Origin: Paenibacillus arenosi
GTDB taxonomy: Bacteria; Bacillota; Bacilli; Paenibacillales; Paenibacillaceae
Direction: 5' to 3'
DNA length: 64,000 nt
Assembly (NCBI RefSeq): GCF_014841135.1
Contig: NZ_JACYTN010000003.1
Span: forward strand, 372,001 to 436,000
Under the pieces are notes generated by a model that was not told where the DNA came from, did not search any database, and saw only the letters and a program-made list of their open reading frames with translations. Position numbers and translations under genes: made by a program. Shown here piece by piece: positions 56,198 to 64,000 of the stretch. The stretch's first letter is position 1. Each line of letters opens with the position of its first letter.

Positions 56198-57457
56198 ATG
56201 TCGAGACGTTGGAGGCTTGGGAAGTCTCTTAAATCAAAAGGTGCTATGCAATTCTATTCGCGGTACTGGAAAAAGGAGAAGCGCAAGTTCCTAACTATAA
56301 CGGCAGGTGCTTGTCTGCTCGTTCTTATCCTAATGCTGCTGCCATTAAGCATTGTCGAACCTAGTAAGTATGGATCGGGCAACAAAGCAGGGGCAATTGT
56401 GCATACAGATAAGCAGGTCCCACAAACAGAGGCAGGTTCAAAACGTAATGCCATATCAAACTCTGAACAGAAGAAATCCACCGAACGGCGGAATGATTTA
56501 GTTCAAGAGCGTGCCAGCGCTGACGAAATGATCAAAGAGCCTGATGACCAAGCACCTTATGTGGGCGTATATGTAGCGGACAAGCAAGCGGTAGAGCGTG
56601 TGCCTTTGGAAATCTACGTGCGCGGCGTTGTAGCAGCAGAGATGCCTGAGCGCTTCGAGCTAGAAGCGCTCAAGGCGCAAGCGATCGCAGCACGAACGTT
56701 TATTGTCCGTCGGCTTATGCACGCCAAGAACCACGAAGTGCCTCAAGGTGCCGATGTGCTTGGTTCAGTCGCTCATCAAGCATATGAACCGTTAGCTAAG
56801 CTAGAAGATCGCGAAAATCCGATGCGGCAGAAGTTGAACCGCGCGGTTAATGAAACGGCAGGCCTAATCCTTACTTATAAGGATCAGCCTATCCAAGCGG
56901 CATACTTCTCAACAAGCAATGGTCATACAGAAAATGCAGAAGACTACTGGGCTTCCCCGCCAATCCCATATTTGAGAAGTGTGCCGAGTCCTTGGGATCG
57001 CGCAATATCTCCGCGCTTCACAAACATAGTCAAGCTCGACGCTGCCGATATGCTGCGCAAACTAGGCGTCGCTTCGTCCGCCGTTCCCGCCTTCGAAGCG
57101 CTCGCGGTGGACGAGGATGCGGCTTCAGAGCAAGGAAGCCGCACAGTACGTGAGAGCATCAAGGTCCTCTCCCGCACGAAGGGCCAGCGTATCGCCGAGC
57201 TAAGCATCGGCGATACCAAGCTAACCGGCCGGCAACTTCGAGAACGCCTTGGATTAACGTCTAGTTCGGTAGAGTGGAAGTGGGAAGATGGCAAAGTGGT
57301 GCTCACCTCTTACGGCTATGGGCATGGAGTAGGGATGAGCCAGTATGGGGCACAGGGTATGGCGCTGAAAGGCAGCAAGGCTGAACAGATTGTAACCTAT
57401 TATTATGTCGGTACCACGTTGAAGAAGATAGAGGATGTGTGGCCGAAGAAGCCTTGA
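56198..57457 (+). CDS. spoIID: Stage II sporulation protein D
   Basis: Peptidoglycan lytic transglycosylase needed for engulfment, made in the mother cell under sigma-E by family knowledge. The 419-residue protein has a basic N-terminus, one membrane helix (about residues 32-52) and the extracytoplasmic SpoIID domain: VAAEMPERFELEALKAQAIAAR near 160, AYFSTSNGHTENAEDYW near 240 and the closing GYGHGVGMSQYGAQGMA. ATG 56198 follows AGGAGAGCGG. The stretch coding residues about 275-345 is markedly GC-richer than the rest. Confidence 0.95.
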   Translation: MSRRWRLGKSLKSKGAMQFYSRYWKKEKRKFLTITAGACLLVLILMLLPLSIVEPSKYGSGNKAGAIVHTDKQVPQTEAGSKRNAISNSEQKKSTERRNDLVQERASADEMIKEPDDQAPYVGVYVADKQAVERVPLEIYVRGVVAAEMPERFELEALKAQAIAARTFIVRRLMHAKNHEVPQGADVLGSVAHQAYEPLAKLEDRENPMRQKLNRAVNETAGLILTYKDQPIQAAYFSTSNGHTENAEDYWASPPIPYLRSVPSPWDRAISPRFTNIVKLDAADMLRKLGVASSAVPAFEALAVDEDAASEQGSRTVRESIKVLSRTKGQRIAELSIGDTKLTGRQLRERLGLTSSSVEWKWEDGKVVLTSYGYGHGVGMSQYGAQGMALKGSKAEQIVTYYYVGTTLKKIEDVWPKKP

Positions 57458-57548
57458 TCGTTCGAACAAGGAATTCGTTAATTATCCCGCTAGTTTCGTA
57501 TCTTACTAGCATGAAAATTAGAAAACTTAGAAAATATCAAATGAATAC

Positions 57549-57576
57549 GTATAAAAGGAAAAGCCGCGGTAACAAT
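57549..57576 (+). promoter_or_regulatory. Possible sigma-F promoter of spoIIQ
   Basis: GTATA (57549-57553), 14 bases, then GGTAACAAT (57568-57576), an exact fit to the sigma-F -10 pattern GGNNANANT. The spacer is a little short. The start point would fall near 57582, after the ATG at 57575, which supports ATG 57596 as the true start. Confidence 0.45.
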
Positions 57577-57595
57577 GGTTACTGAGGTGATACCA

Positions 57596-58363
57596 ATGAA
57601 TGAACAGAACCAAAATAACAAAGGTTCGAAAATGAATTCGTCTAGCACGCAACCGTCTTCTATGGAAGCTTCAAAGCTTTCAGGAACTCCAGCGGTTCCA
57701 GCAACTGGATGGAGAAAGCTGTTGTCTAAGAAGTGGGTATTTCCAGCCTTGTATGTCACCGCAGCAGCCCTTATCTTAACGTTAGTATGGATCTACCAAG
57801 GATCCAATCAGCAGCTGAAACAGAACCCAGCCGCGGTTCAAACAGAGGGTAAGTCAGTGACGGAGAGCAACTCAGAGCGAGCAGCAGGAGAAGCTGTAGA
57901 AGTAATGGCGGGCAATGAAGTGCTTGGCTGGCCTGTACTAGATGCACAAGCCGTTGATGTTGTCATGGGCTTCTATGATGCAAATGCAACGAAGGAAGAG
58001 CAAGAAAAAGCAGTAGTACAGCATAACCAAACGTTTACACCGAATGTTGGCATCGATTTGGCTAGAAAAGATCAAAAGCCTTTTGATGTCGTGGCAGCAT
58101 TGAGCGGTACAGTGGTTCGAGCTGAAGCTCATCCAACGATGGGGAATGTGGTAGAGATTGACCACGGGAATGGACTTAAGACATTGTATCAAAGTGTAAC
58201 GGACGTTAAAGTGAAAAAAGGCGATGCTGTTAAAAAGGGTGACGCTCTTGCGATTGCTGGAACAAGTGAGCAGGAAAAAGGCTTAGGCGTACATGTACAC
58301 TTTAGTGTGTATGAAAATGATAAGCCTGTTAACCCGACAACTTTGCTTACGAAAAATCAATAA
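57596..58363 (+). CDS. spoIIQ: Stage II sporulation protein Q (degenerate M23/LytM domain)
   Basis: Forespore membrane protein of 255 residues that pairs with SpoIIIAH in the engulfment channel. Membrane helix at about 41-61, then a LytM domain. One metal ligand is lost: the HxxGxD-type motif reads FTPNVGID with Asn150 for His, Asp154 kept, while His233 and His235 (VHVHFS) remain. This is the same change as in Bacillus subtilis SpoIIQ, so it should lack endopeptidase activity. GAGGTGAT precedes ATG 57596. The position after spoIID matches Bacillus. Confidence 0.92.
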   Translation: MNEQNQNNKGSKMNSSSTQPSSMEASKLSGTPAVPATGWRKLLSKKWVFPALYVTAAALILTLVWIYQGSNQQLKQNPAAVQTEGKSVTESNSERAAGEAVEVMAGNEVLGWPVLDAQAVDVVMGFYDANATKEEQEKAVVQHNQTFTPNVGIDLARKDQKPFDVVAALSGTVVRAEAHPTMGNVVEIDHGNGLKTLYQSVTDVKVKKGDAVKKGDALAIAGTSEQEKGLGVHVHFSVYENDKPVNPTTLLTKNQ

Positions 58364-58395
58364 AATAAACAGAGCTGTCCCGAGTGTAGCGTGTA

Positions 58396-58428
58396 AGAGT
58401 CTGCCTCAGTGGGGCGGCTCTTTTTTTG
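58396..58428 (+). terminator. Terminator after spoIIQ
   Basis: AGAG..GCCTC and GGGGC..CTCT pair imperfectly, followed by TTTTTTT. Confidence 0.75.
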
Positions 58429-58477
58429 CTTCCCAAAAAAATTACAATGTCCCTAAGCTTGTCAGGCTTGGTTATAA

Positions 58478-58505
58478 AGCATAAGTGGGAAGACCCCTCA
58501 TATAA
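58478..58505 (+). promoter_or_regulatory. Possible sigma-E promoter of spoIIID
   Basis: CATATAAT (58498-58505) resembles the sigma-E -10 (CATACAAT type) 36 bases before the spoIIID start; a GCATAA-like -35 lies about 14 bases upstream. Confidence 0.35.
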
Positions 58506-58540
58506 TGTACCAAACTAAGTCAAGTAGGGGAGGCGGGAAC

Positions 58541-58828
58541 GTGCACGATTACATCAAGGAACGGACTATTAAAATCGGCCGCTGTATCGTGGAGACCAAA
58601 CATACGGTACGCACCATTGCCAAGGAGTTCGGTGTATCCAAGAGTACGGTGCATAAAGACCTGACCGAGCGGCTGCCGGAAATAAATCCGGATTTGGCGG
58701 ACCAAGTCAAGCACATTCTCGAATACCACAAGTCCGTTCGCCACTTGCGAGGGGGAGAAGCAACCAAGATAAAATACAAAAAGACAACTGGCAAAAAGCG
58801 TGAGGTGCTTGCAGCTGGTAAGTCTTGA
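58541..58828 (+). CDS. spoIIID: Stage III sporulation transcriptional regulator SpoIIID
   Basis: Mother-cell DNA-binding protein of 95 residues, near-identical to the Bacillus protein over the first 80: HDYIKERTIKIGRCIVETKH, then the helix-turn-helix TIAKEFGVSKSTVHKDLTER and the basic HLRGGEATKIKYKK. It activates and represses sigma-E and sigma-K genes. Start GTG 58541 with GGGGAGG upstream gives the conserved N-terminus; the ORF is open further upstream but without homology. Confidence 0.97.
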   Translation: MHDYIKERTIKIGRCIVETKHTVRTIAKEFGVSKSTVHKDLTERLPEINPDLADQVKHILEYHKSVRHLRGGEATKIKYKKTTGKKREVLAAGKS

Positions 58829-59011
58829 CTCACTCGCTACATGTGAACAGCAGTACGCCTTTGTCCGTTCCGTAAATATAGTACACGTTCTCATTAGTCA
58901 TTGAACCGAGAGCTTAATATATGATATCTTTATCGAGTAAATAACTTGCTGGAAATGGTCGGAAATGATCGTAATTTAGAAGAAATATAGAATGTGGAGG
59001 CTCTCGATGCT

Positions 59012-60013
59012 ATGTTGAGCAAGGATATCGGAATAGACTTAGGAACGGCGAATGTTCTCATTCATGTGAAAGGGAAAGGAGTCGTCTTGGATGAGCCGTC
59101 AGTAGTCGCGATTGAAAGCGATAGCAAACGCGTATTAGCTGTCGGCGAAGAAGCTCGTAAAATGGTGGGGCGTACACCTGGAAATATTGTACCTATCCGT
59201 CCGCTTAAGGATGGAGTAATTGCAGACTTCGAAGTGACAGAAGCAATGCTCAAGCACTTTATTCAACGTGTCGGCGGTCGCAAATGGTATTCCTATCCGC
59301 GTATATTAATTTGCGCGCCGACGAACATCACATCGGTAGAGCAGAAGGCAATTCGAGAAGCAGCTGAGCGTAGCGGCGCCAAGGAAGTCTTCCTAGAGGA
59401 AGAGCCAAAGGCAGCCGCTATTGGTGCGGGTATGGATATCTTTGAACCAAGCGGCAATATGGTTGTTGACATCGGTGGCGGTACGACAGACGTGGCGGTA
59501 TTATCTATGGGCGACATTGTAACAGCTTCGTCCATTAAAGTAGCTGGAGATAAGTTCGATGCTGCTATTATGCGTTATATCAAACATAAATATAAGCTGC
59601 TCATTGGTGAACGTACATCAGAAGATATCAAAATTACAATCGGCTCTGTTCGTCCCGAAGGCACTAAGCAGGAAATGGACATTCGTGGACGTGATATGGT
59701 GTCTGGTCTTCCGTATACGGTGACGATAACATCTGCTGAAGTGCGTGAAGCGCTGTGGGATTCGGTTTCTGCTATTGTTGCGGCATCCAAGTCGGTATTA
59801 GAACGGACACCACCTGAGCTATCTGCAGATATTATTGATCGTGGTGTTATTTTGACTGGTGGCGGAGCGATGCTAGATGGCTTGGACGAGCTAATGGCGG
59901 ATGAATTGAAAGTACCTGTACTTATTGCTGAGGATCCGATGCACTGTGTTGTAAAAGGGACAGGAATTATGTTGGACAATCTTGATCGTGTCGTTAAGAA
60001 AAAGCGTTTCTAA
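59012..60013 (+). CDS. mbl: MreB-like cell-shape protein Mbl
   Basis: Actin-family ATPase of 333 residues that guides lateral wall synthesis. Phosphate loop DIGIDLGTANVLIHVKGKG, split as DIGIDLGTANVL and IHVKGKG at residues 5-24, VVDIGGGTTDVAV near 155 and RGVILTGGGAMLDGLD near 285. It follows spoIIID and precedes flhO-flhP as mbl does in Bacillus. GGAGG lies 11 bases before ATG 59012, slightly long spacing. Confidence 0.94.
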   Translation: MLSKDIGIDLGTANVLIHVKGKGVVLDEPSVVAIESDSKRVLAVGEEARKMVGRTPGNIVPIRPLKDGVIADFEVTEAMLKHFIQRVGGRKWYSYPRILICAPTNITSVEQKAIREAAERSGAKEVFLEEEPKAAAIGAGMDIFEPSGNMVVDIGGGTTDVAVLSMGDIVTASSIKVAGDKFDAAIMRYIKHKYKLLIGERTSEDIKITIGSVRPEGTKQEMDIRGRDMVSGLPYTVTITSAEVREALWDSVSAIVAASKSVLERTPPELSADIIDRGVILTGGGAMLDGLDELMADELKVPVLIAEDPMHCVVKGTGIMLDNLDRVVKKKRF

Positions 60014-60091
60014 TCCGATATATAGATTATATATCTATATGCGATGCCTTTTACCCTCATAGGGTAAGGTGTTACGGGAGGAAGATGTAGC

Positions 60092-60943
60092 ATGATCCGT
60101 GGATTATATACGGCAGCTTCTGGTATGATCACGCAGCAGCGTCGACATGATACGATTACGAATAATATTGCAAATGCACAGACCCCTGGCTTCAAATCCG
60201 TACATACTTCTGTGCGCTCATTCCCAGAGATGATGATTCGTCTTATGGGCAGTGACAAAGCAGCTGGTGCTCAGCTTGGTCAGCTAGGTACAGGTGTGTT
60301 CGGGGAAGAAAGTCAAATGTTGTTCGTTCAGGGCGATCTGATGCAGACGAAACAGATGGGAGACTTTGCACTCGTATCTGATATCGAAGTACCTGGTATG
60401 AACTTTGATGCTTCTGGCAAGTCCATTGATGCGCAAGGGAACGTGACTTATAAGCCGGAAGTATTCTTTACCGTTCAACAAGGGGAAGAAGTTCTCTACA
60501 CAAGAGATGGACATTTTACAGTGAACCAAGATCAAGAGTTGGTTACGGCAGATGGAGCTCTTGTATTGGGTGCTAACAATGCTCCAATTATTTTAGTTGA
60601 TACGCCTATACAGGATTTGCGTGTAGATCCTCAAGGACGAATGTTTAATGCACGTACGGGTGCAGATTTGGGGCAACGCTTATTGCTGTCGCGCGTTGAG
60701 AATCCAAATGATATGATTCGAGCTGGACATGGAAGTTTCCGTCTGGAGAATGGTCAAGCAGCTGTAGTGGCTCCTGAACTTGTTCGTGTAGAACAAGGCT
60801 ATCTCGAACGTTCGAACGTGGATACGTCACAATCTATGGTAGATATGATGTCTGCCTTCCGAGCGTATGAAGCGAATCATAAGATGATTCAATTCTATGA
60901 CAAGACGTTAGAGAAGACCGTCAACGAGATTGGCCGTGTATAG
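60092..60943 (+). CDS. flhO: Flagellar hook-basal body family protein (FlhO-like)
   Basis: Rod/hook-family protein of 283 residues. N-terminal MIRGLYTAASGMITQQRRHD and NNIANAQTPGFKS match the flg_bb_rod motif; C-terminal ERSNVDTSQSMVDMMSAFRA, AYEANHKMIQFYD match the FlgG-type end helix. In Bacillus flhO and flhP encode distal rod components outside the main fla/che operon, and the gene order here is the same. GGGAGGA precedes the ATG. Confidence 0.9.
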   Translation: MIRGLYTAASGMITQQRRHDTITNNIANAQTPGFKSVHTSVRSFPEMMIRLMGSDKAAGAQLGQLGTGVFGEESQMLFVQGDLMQTKQMGDFALVSDIEVPGMNFDASGKSIDAQGNVTYKPEVFFTVQQGEEVLYTRDGHFTVNQDQELVTADGALVLGANNAPIILVDTPIQDLRVDPQGRMFNARTGADLGQRLLLSRVENPNDMIRAGHGSFRLENGQAAVVAPELVRVEQGYLERSNVDTSQSMVDMMSAFRAYEANHKMIQFYDKTLEKTVNEIGRV

Positions 60944-60975
60944 TCACGAATACGTAAGGGTAGGAGCGTGTTGAT

Positions 60976-61818
60976 ATGAACATTTCTATGATCACTGCAT
61001 CGACTGCGATGAATGGTTTGCAAAATAAATTGGATGTTATTGCGGATAACGTTGCTAACGTAGATACAAATGGATACAAGCGGAAGACCGCTACTTTTGC
61101 TGATGTTATGACAAATGTTCTTCAGCAGGGTGATGATTTCGAGCAACCTGGCCGTGCTACTCCTTCTGGGTATACGATGGCATATGGTTCAAAATTGAAC
61201 AGTATTCAGCGTGATTTTTCATTAGGTGAACTTGTATCAACAGGTGTGGATACAGACATAGCGCTGCAAGGGAACGGCTTGTTCGAAGTTCAGACCGCGG
61301 AAGGAAATGCTTTCGTTCGAGAAGGACAATTTCAGCTTATGCCAGATGAACGTGCTGGTGCTGCCCCAGGCGGCATATTGACGACAAAGCAAGGTCATGT
61401 TGTCTTGGGTGCTAACGATCAGCCTATTCGAATTCGAAATGGATTTGAGCTTCGTGTAGACTCTCTTGGAAGAGTATTTGAATACAACAGTGCTGTAGGC
61501 GACCCTATCCAAGTGGGGGTGTTGAAAATTGTCGAGCCTACTAAGCCTGAACTGCTTATGCAGGCGGATGACAATTTGTATGTCATTCCAGCAGGGACGC
61601 CAAGAGAAATGGTAGTAACGACGTTGAACTTGACGAATATTCCACCAGATGGTATGTTGCCATTGACGGTGCGACAAGGTATGTTGGAGAAATCTAACGT
61701 CTCATTAACGGATGAGATGGCGGATCTTATTCAAGCCCAACGCGCCTATCAGATGGCAGCTCGGGCGCTTACTTCTGGTGATACCATGTGGGGATTAGCG
61801 AACAGCCTGAGGGGCTAA
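60976..61818 (+). CDS. flhP: Flagellar hook-basal body family protein (FlhP-like)
   Basis: Paralogue of the preceding gene, 280 residues: N-terminal ASTAMNGLQNKLDVIADNVA then NVDTNGYKR, C-terminal LEKSNVSLTDEMADLIQAQR, AYQMAARAL. It starts 32 bases after flhO with AGGGTAGGAG upstream and should be cotranscribed. Expected in the distal rod of the flagellum. Confidence 0.9.
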   Translation: MNISMITASTAMNGLQNKLDVIADNVANVDTNGYKRKTATFADVMTNVLQQGDDFEQPGRATPSGYTMAYGSKLNSIQRDFSLGELVSTGVDTDIALQGNGLFEVQTAEGNAFVREGQFQLMPDERAGAAPGGILTTKQGHVVLGANDQPIRIRNGFELRVDSLGRVFEYNSAVGDPIQVGVLKIVEPTKPELLMQADDNLYVIPAGTPREMVVTTLNLTNIPPDGMLPLTVRQGMLEKSNVSLTDEMADLIQAQRAYQMAARALTSGDTMWGLANSLRG

Positions 61819-61839
61819 AGCAAAGCAGGTGAATAGTTA

Positions 61840-62175
61840 ATGGAGAACGGGAAAGAGCGAATAATGACGAATTCACAACCGTTGAGCCGCTCTAATCGTT
61901 ATAAAGAAGAAGGCGGTTTGGAACGAAGTAAGTCTCCTTCCTCTGCTAATACAGAATCAGCTAATAAGAAGGGGCAGCATTCCCATTCTAACGATGTTGG
62001 CAAGAAATCCTCTACGTTAAAATGGGTGTTTCGACTTGTTGTTGTACCGATGCTTTGTCTGCTTATGGCATATATCGGTTTGGCTCTTGGCTATGTTGTA
62101 ATCGGTAATGGGGAATTATCCGAGGCGCTATCTTTAAAGCCTCTCATACATGTATATAATCTTGTGTTTGGTTAG
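61840..62175 (+). CDS. EpuA-like small membrane protein
   Basis: Protein of 111 residues with a long polar, Ser/Asn/Lys-rich N-terminus (1-62), one membrane helix (WVFRLVVVPMLCLLMAYIGL) and a short end GYVVIGNGELSEAL. This matches the EpuA family, often mislabelled as RNA polymerase beta subunit. Function unknown. GCAGGTGA precedes the ATG; it follows flhP by 21 bases. Confidence 0.75.
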   Translation: MENGKERIMTNSQPLSRSNRYKEEGGLERSKSPSSANTESANKKGQHSHSNDVGKKSSTLKWVFRLVVVPMLCLLMAYIGLALGYVVIGNGELSEALSLKPLIHVYNLVFG

Positions 62176-62194
62176 TGCTCTATGAATGGCAAAT

Positions 62195-62248
62195 ACACAC
62201 CTTGTGACGATTTCGGGCGTTCATCCCGTGTGTTACAGGGTGTTTTTT
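62195..62248 (+). terminator. Terminator-like hairpin after the EpuA-like gene
   Basis: ACACC-TTGTGAC pairs imperfectly with GTTAC-A-GGGTGT around an inner GGGCGTTCATCCC hairpin, followed by TTTTTT. Confidence 0.55.
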
Positions 62249-62277
62249 GTGCGGTTTTATTTTTGAGTAGGGGCATG

Positions 62278-62283
62278 TATAAT
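62278..62283 (+). promoter_or_regulatory. Probable -10 of the pgsA-like gene promoter
   Basis: TATAAT preceded by TG, 45 bases before the gene; the -35 (TTTTAT) is weak. Confidence 0.4.
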
Positions 62284-62327
62284 AGGTTGAAGGAAAGAAG
62301 AAAATGGGGGTTACTGGAGGTTTTGGG

Positions 62328-62852
62328 GTGAATGTACCGAATTTTCTGACAGCGATTCGATTTGTGCTCATCCCCGTCTACTTAATGCTCTTCTTTGTCG
62401 GAGAACGATACATTGCTTTTGTTGTGTGGCTATTTGCAGGATTGACAGATGTGCTGGATGGTTATCTAGCGCGTAAGCGCAATGAGATCACCTTTGTAGG
62501 AAAAATGTTGGATCCGCTTGCAGATAAGCTCATGATCTTGGCAGTAATGTTCTCTTTACTATGGTCTAAGGACATGCCGATTGCGGCAGTGGCTGCCATG
62601 CTTGTTCGAGATGGAGGTATGATTCTTGGCTCGTTATGGTTCTATTTGAGGGGTAAGAAGACATTAGCGGCGAATACTATGGGTAAGCTGACAACGGTGC
62701 TGCTGTATGCAGCAATTGTCATGATTTATTTTCAGTGGCAGTATGCAGTAACAGTATTGTGGATCGTAATCGGATTTTCTTACTTAACATCGCTCTTATA
62801 TGTAATACAAATTATAAGGGTAAACAGTCAAACGAAGGATGTCGTTCATTAA
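62328..62852 (+). CDS. CDP-alcohol phosphatidyltransferase, PgsA-like
   Basis: Membrane enzyme of 174 residues, probably making phosphatidylglycerol phosphate from CDP-diacylglycerol and glycerol 3-phosphate. The CDP-OH-P motif DGYLARKRNEITFVGKMLDP, followed by LADK, has all the Asp and Gly positions. About five to six helices. GTG 62328 follows GGAGG and gives the usual VPNFLTAIRF start; ATG 62304 lies before the site. Another pgsA may exist elsewhere (Bacillus has it near recA), so the exact product is not certain. Confidence 0.85.
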   Translation: MNVPNFLTAIRFVLIPVYLMLFFVGERYIAFVVWLFAGLTDVLDGYLARKRNEITFVGKMLDPLADKLMILAVMFSLLWSKDMPIAAVAAMLVRDGGMILGSLWFYLRGKKTLAANTMGKLTTVLLYAAIVMIYFQWQYAVTVLWIVIGFSYLTSLLYVIQIIRVNSQTKDVVH

Positions 62853-63049
62853 ATGTTTGCTTTAATCGTTGTTACATAATGAAATGGAATGCAGTTGCAT
62901 GTGTCAATGTGCAGATGAAAAGAGCTTCTTGTGAACGGCAGAACCGCATGAAGAAGCTCCTTATCTAAACCTTCACGCCTGCAGTCGATGAAGGATGTTC
63001 TTAGTGTTTGCCTAATCAAGCTTTTTTATTCAGGAAGGAGCCAATAATC

Positions 63050-63487
63050 ATGGAGCTTAACATTCAACAAATTCAAGAAATAATTCCACACCGCTATCCA
63101 TTTTTGCTTGTAGATCGAATTATCGAGATTGAGGAATGCCAACGTGCGGTAGGAATTAAAAATGTCACGATAAACGAACCGTTCTTTGCAGGACATTTTC
63201 CTGGATACCCTGTAATGCCGGGGGTACTTATCATTGAGGCGCTTGCACAGGTAGGTGCTGCAGCGATGCTTATTAAAGAAGAAAATCGTGGACGCATCGC
63301 ATTTTTCGGCGGTATCGACAATTGTCGTTTCCGCGGGCAAGTAGTTCCTGGTGATACGCTTCAACTTGAAGTTGAAATCACACGCATAAAGGGAACAGTC
63401 GGTAAAGGCAGAGGAGTTGCAAAAGTGGGAGACAAAGTCGTAGCAGAAGCTGATATTACGTTTGCTCTTGCTAAGTCAGAATCTTAA
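63050..63487 (+). CDS. fabZ: 3-hydroxyacyl-ACP dehydratase FabZ
   Basis: Housekeeping-type dehydratase of 145 residues in type II fatty acid synthesis. [14 protein letters not shown] at the N-terminus, catalytic His49 ([12 protein letters not shown]) and Glu63 (IEALAQVG). Standard length, unlike the cluster paralogue at 9487, with which it shares most of the first 70 residues. In Bacillus fabZ (ywpB) is also near flhP-mbl. AAGGAG precedes ATG 63050. Confidence 0.96.
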   Translation: MELNIQQIQEIIPHRYPFLLVDRIIEIEECQRAVGIKNVTINEPFFAGHFPGYPVMPGVLIIEALAQVGAAAMLIKEENRGRIAFFGGIDNCRFRGQVVPGDTLQLEVEITRIKGTVGKGRGVAKVGDKVVAEADITFALAKSES

Positions 63488-63632
63488 TTCAGCGTTGCGC
63501 CAATTCCAATTCAGTATAAAGTGAACAATCCGCATTATGTGTAAGCATACATGAGAACCGAAGCTGAATAGAAAAGCTGTTAGATAGCAGCGAGCACGGC
63601 AGCTGAGTGGAACGTTTCAAGGAGGGAAATAC

Positions 63633-64000
63633 GTGCTTAATAAATTAGAAGAGTGGAACCGTGGTGCGAAGAAGTGGTTATGGCTTCTTGTCATTATCGG
63701 TGTGATTGCTTCATTAGCGGTTACGGTACAACGTGTGCAGACTGAGCAATCATCCAAGCAGGTTGAAGTTGTTATGGATTACCGCGACCTGATTGATGTC
63801 TCATTGTACCAAGTGAATCCAAAAGCGTATCTAAATGAACGATTGGATGTGCTAAAAGAAGCTGGTGTTCAATCGATGGCCGTGTTCGAAAGCTCCTTGC
63901 GTGAGCTTGAGAGTGCCAAACGTATTTATTTGTATAACTCAAGTCAGGTAGCTATGCTTCAAGGCAAGCTGCCATCTATGACTGAAAACTATACTTATGT
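63633..64000 (+). CDS. DUF5693-like membrane protein, N-terminal part (runs off the window)
   Basis: The first 122 codons are present and open to the end of the window. GTG 63633 follows AAGGAGGG. It begins LNKLEEWNRGAKKWLW, then one membrane helix (WLLVIIGVIASLAVTV), then an extracytoplasmic segment (VVMDYRDLIDVSLYQ) that resembles DUF5693 proteins found near csaB in Paenibacillus. Function unknown. Confidence 0.65.
   Translation, partial: MLNKLEEWNRGAKKWLWLLVIIGVIASLAVTVQRVQTEQSSKQVEVVMDYRDLIDVSLYQVNPKAYLNERLDVLKEAGVQSMAVFESSLRELESAKRIYLYNSSQVAMLQGKLPSMTENYTY

Noticed and set aside
57308-57376. Enzymatically dead SpoIID
   Set aside because: The conserved GYGHGVGMSQYGAQ motif and the upstream Glu/Tyr segments are intact, so only the base composition nearby is odd.

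Overview
The window is chromosomal DNA of a low-to-medium GC, endospore-forming Bacillota, most like Paenibacillus. The evidence is strong AGGAGG-type ribosome binding sites, frequent TTG/GTG starts, sporulation genes (spoIIR, spoIID, spoIIQ, spoIIID) and Bacillus-like gene orders (prfA-prmC-spoIIR; ywlC-ywlD-ywlE-rpiB-ywlG-glyA-upp-mnaA-atp; murA-spoIID-spoIIQ-spoIIID-mbl-flhO-flhP). I saw no rRNA, tRNA, insertion sequence, prophage or CRISPR array. The species call is an inference from gene content and order.

Layout. 1-7.3 kb: serine dehydratase (sdaAB end, sdaAA), type 2 IPP isomerase, a chemoreceptor, a sodium-coupled symporter and a secreted protein built of three repeats. 7.3-15.1 kb is the accessory highlight: a type II fatty-acid/polyketide-like cluster (malonyl transacylase, ketoreductase, FabZ-type dehydratase, hot-dog thioesterase, ACP, a GcvT-like folate-family protein, and one 817-residue protein fusing an intact ketosynthase to a ketosynthase that has lost all three catalytic residues, like a chain-length factor). 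Two upstream regions of this cluster share the element TGTCGAANNNNCGACTAT, and the first holds four TGNCGAA sites, the core of the Spo0A box; I infer production tied to entry into sporulation or stationary phase. 15.1-16.3 kb: a 47-aa minus-strand protein and a secreted Calx-beta protein.

16.5-30.2 kb: translation and housekeeping genes (ychF, prfA, prmC), spoIIR, the tsaC/Sua5-mntP-ywlE-rpiB-ywlG-glyA series, a GRDP-like membrane protein, upp and mnaA. A 52-aa minus-strand ORF sits between tsaC and mntP, and its ribosome binding site is one arm of an inverted repeat whose other arm serves mntP. 30.3-37.7 kb: complete ATP synthase operon atpZ-I-B-E-F-H-A-G-D-C. 37.8-40.3 kb, minus strand: water-forming NADH oxidase, with Fnr-like and Rex-like sites upstream, and an alpha/beta hydrolase.

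40.4-40.6 kb: a candidate iron-responsive small RNA, with an ideal sigma-A promoter whose spacer carries a Fur-like site, a C-rich transcript and a strong terminator. 40.8-51.0 kb: nuoABCDHIJKLMN, an 11-subunit complex I without the NuoEFG NADH module. 51.05-51.2 kb: a predicted folded RNA closed by a terminator. 51.4-64 kb: a secreted subtilase with PPC domains, DUF1146 protein, murA, spoIID, spoIIQ, spoIIID, mbl, two flagellar rod/hook-family genes, an EpuA-like protein, a PgsA-like phosphatidyltransferase, a second fabZ and the start of a DUF5693-like gene.

Most of the window is ordinary core genome in energy metabolism, translation and sporulation. The parts most likely to be new are the Spo0A-box-associated KS/CLF-fusion cluster, the Fur-site small RNA, the folded RNA after nuoN, and the short genes missed by length cut-offs.
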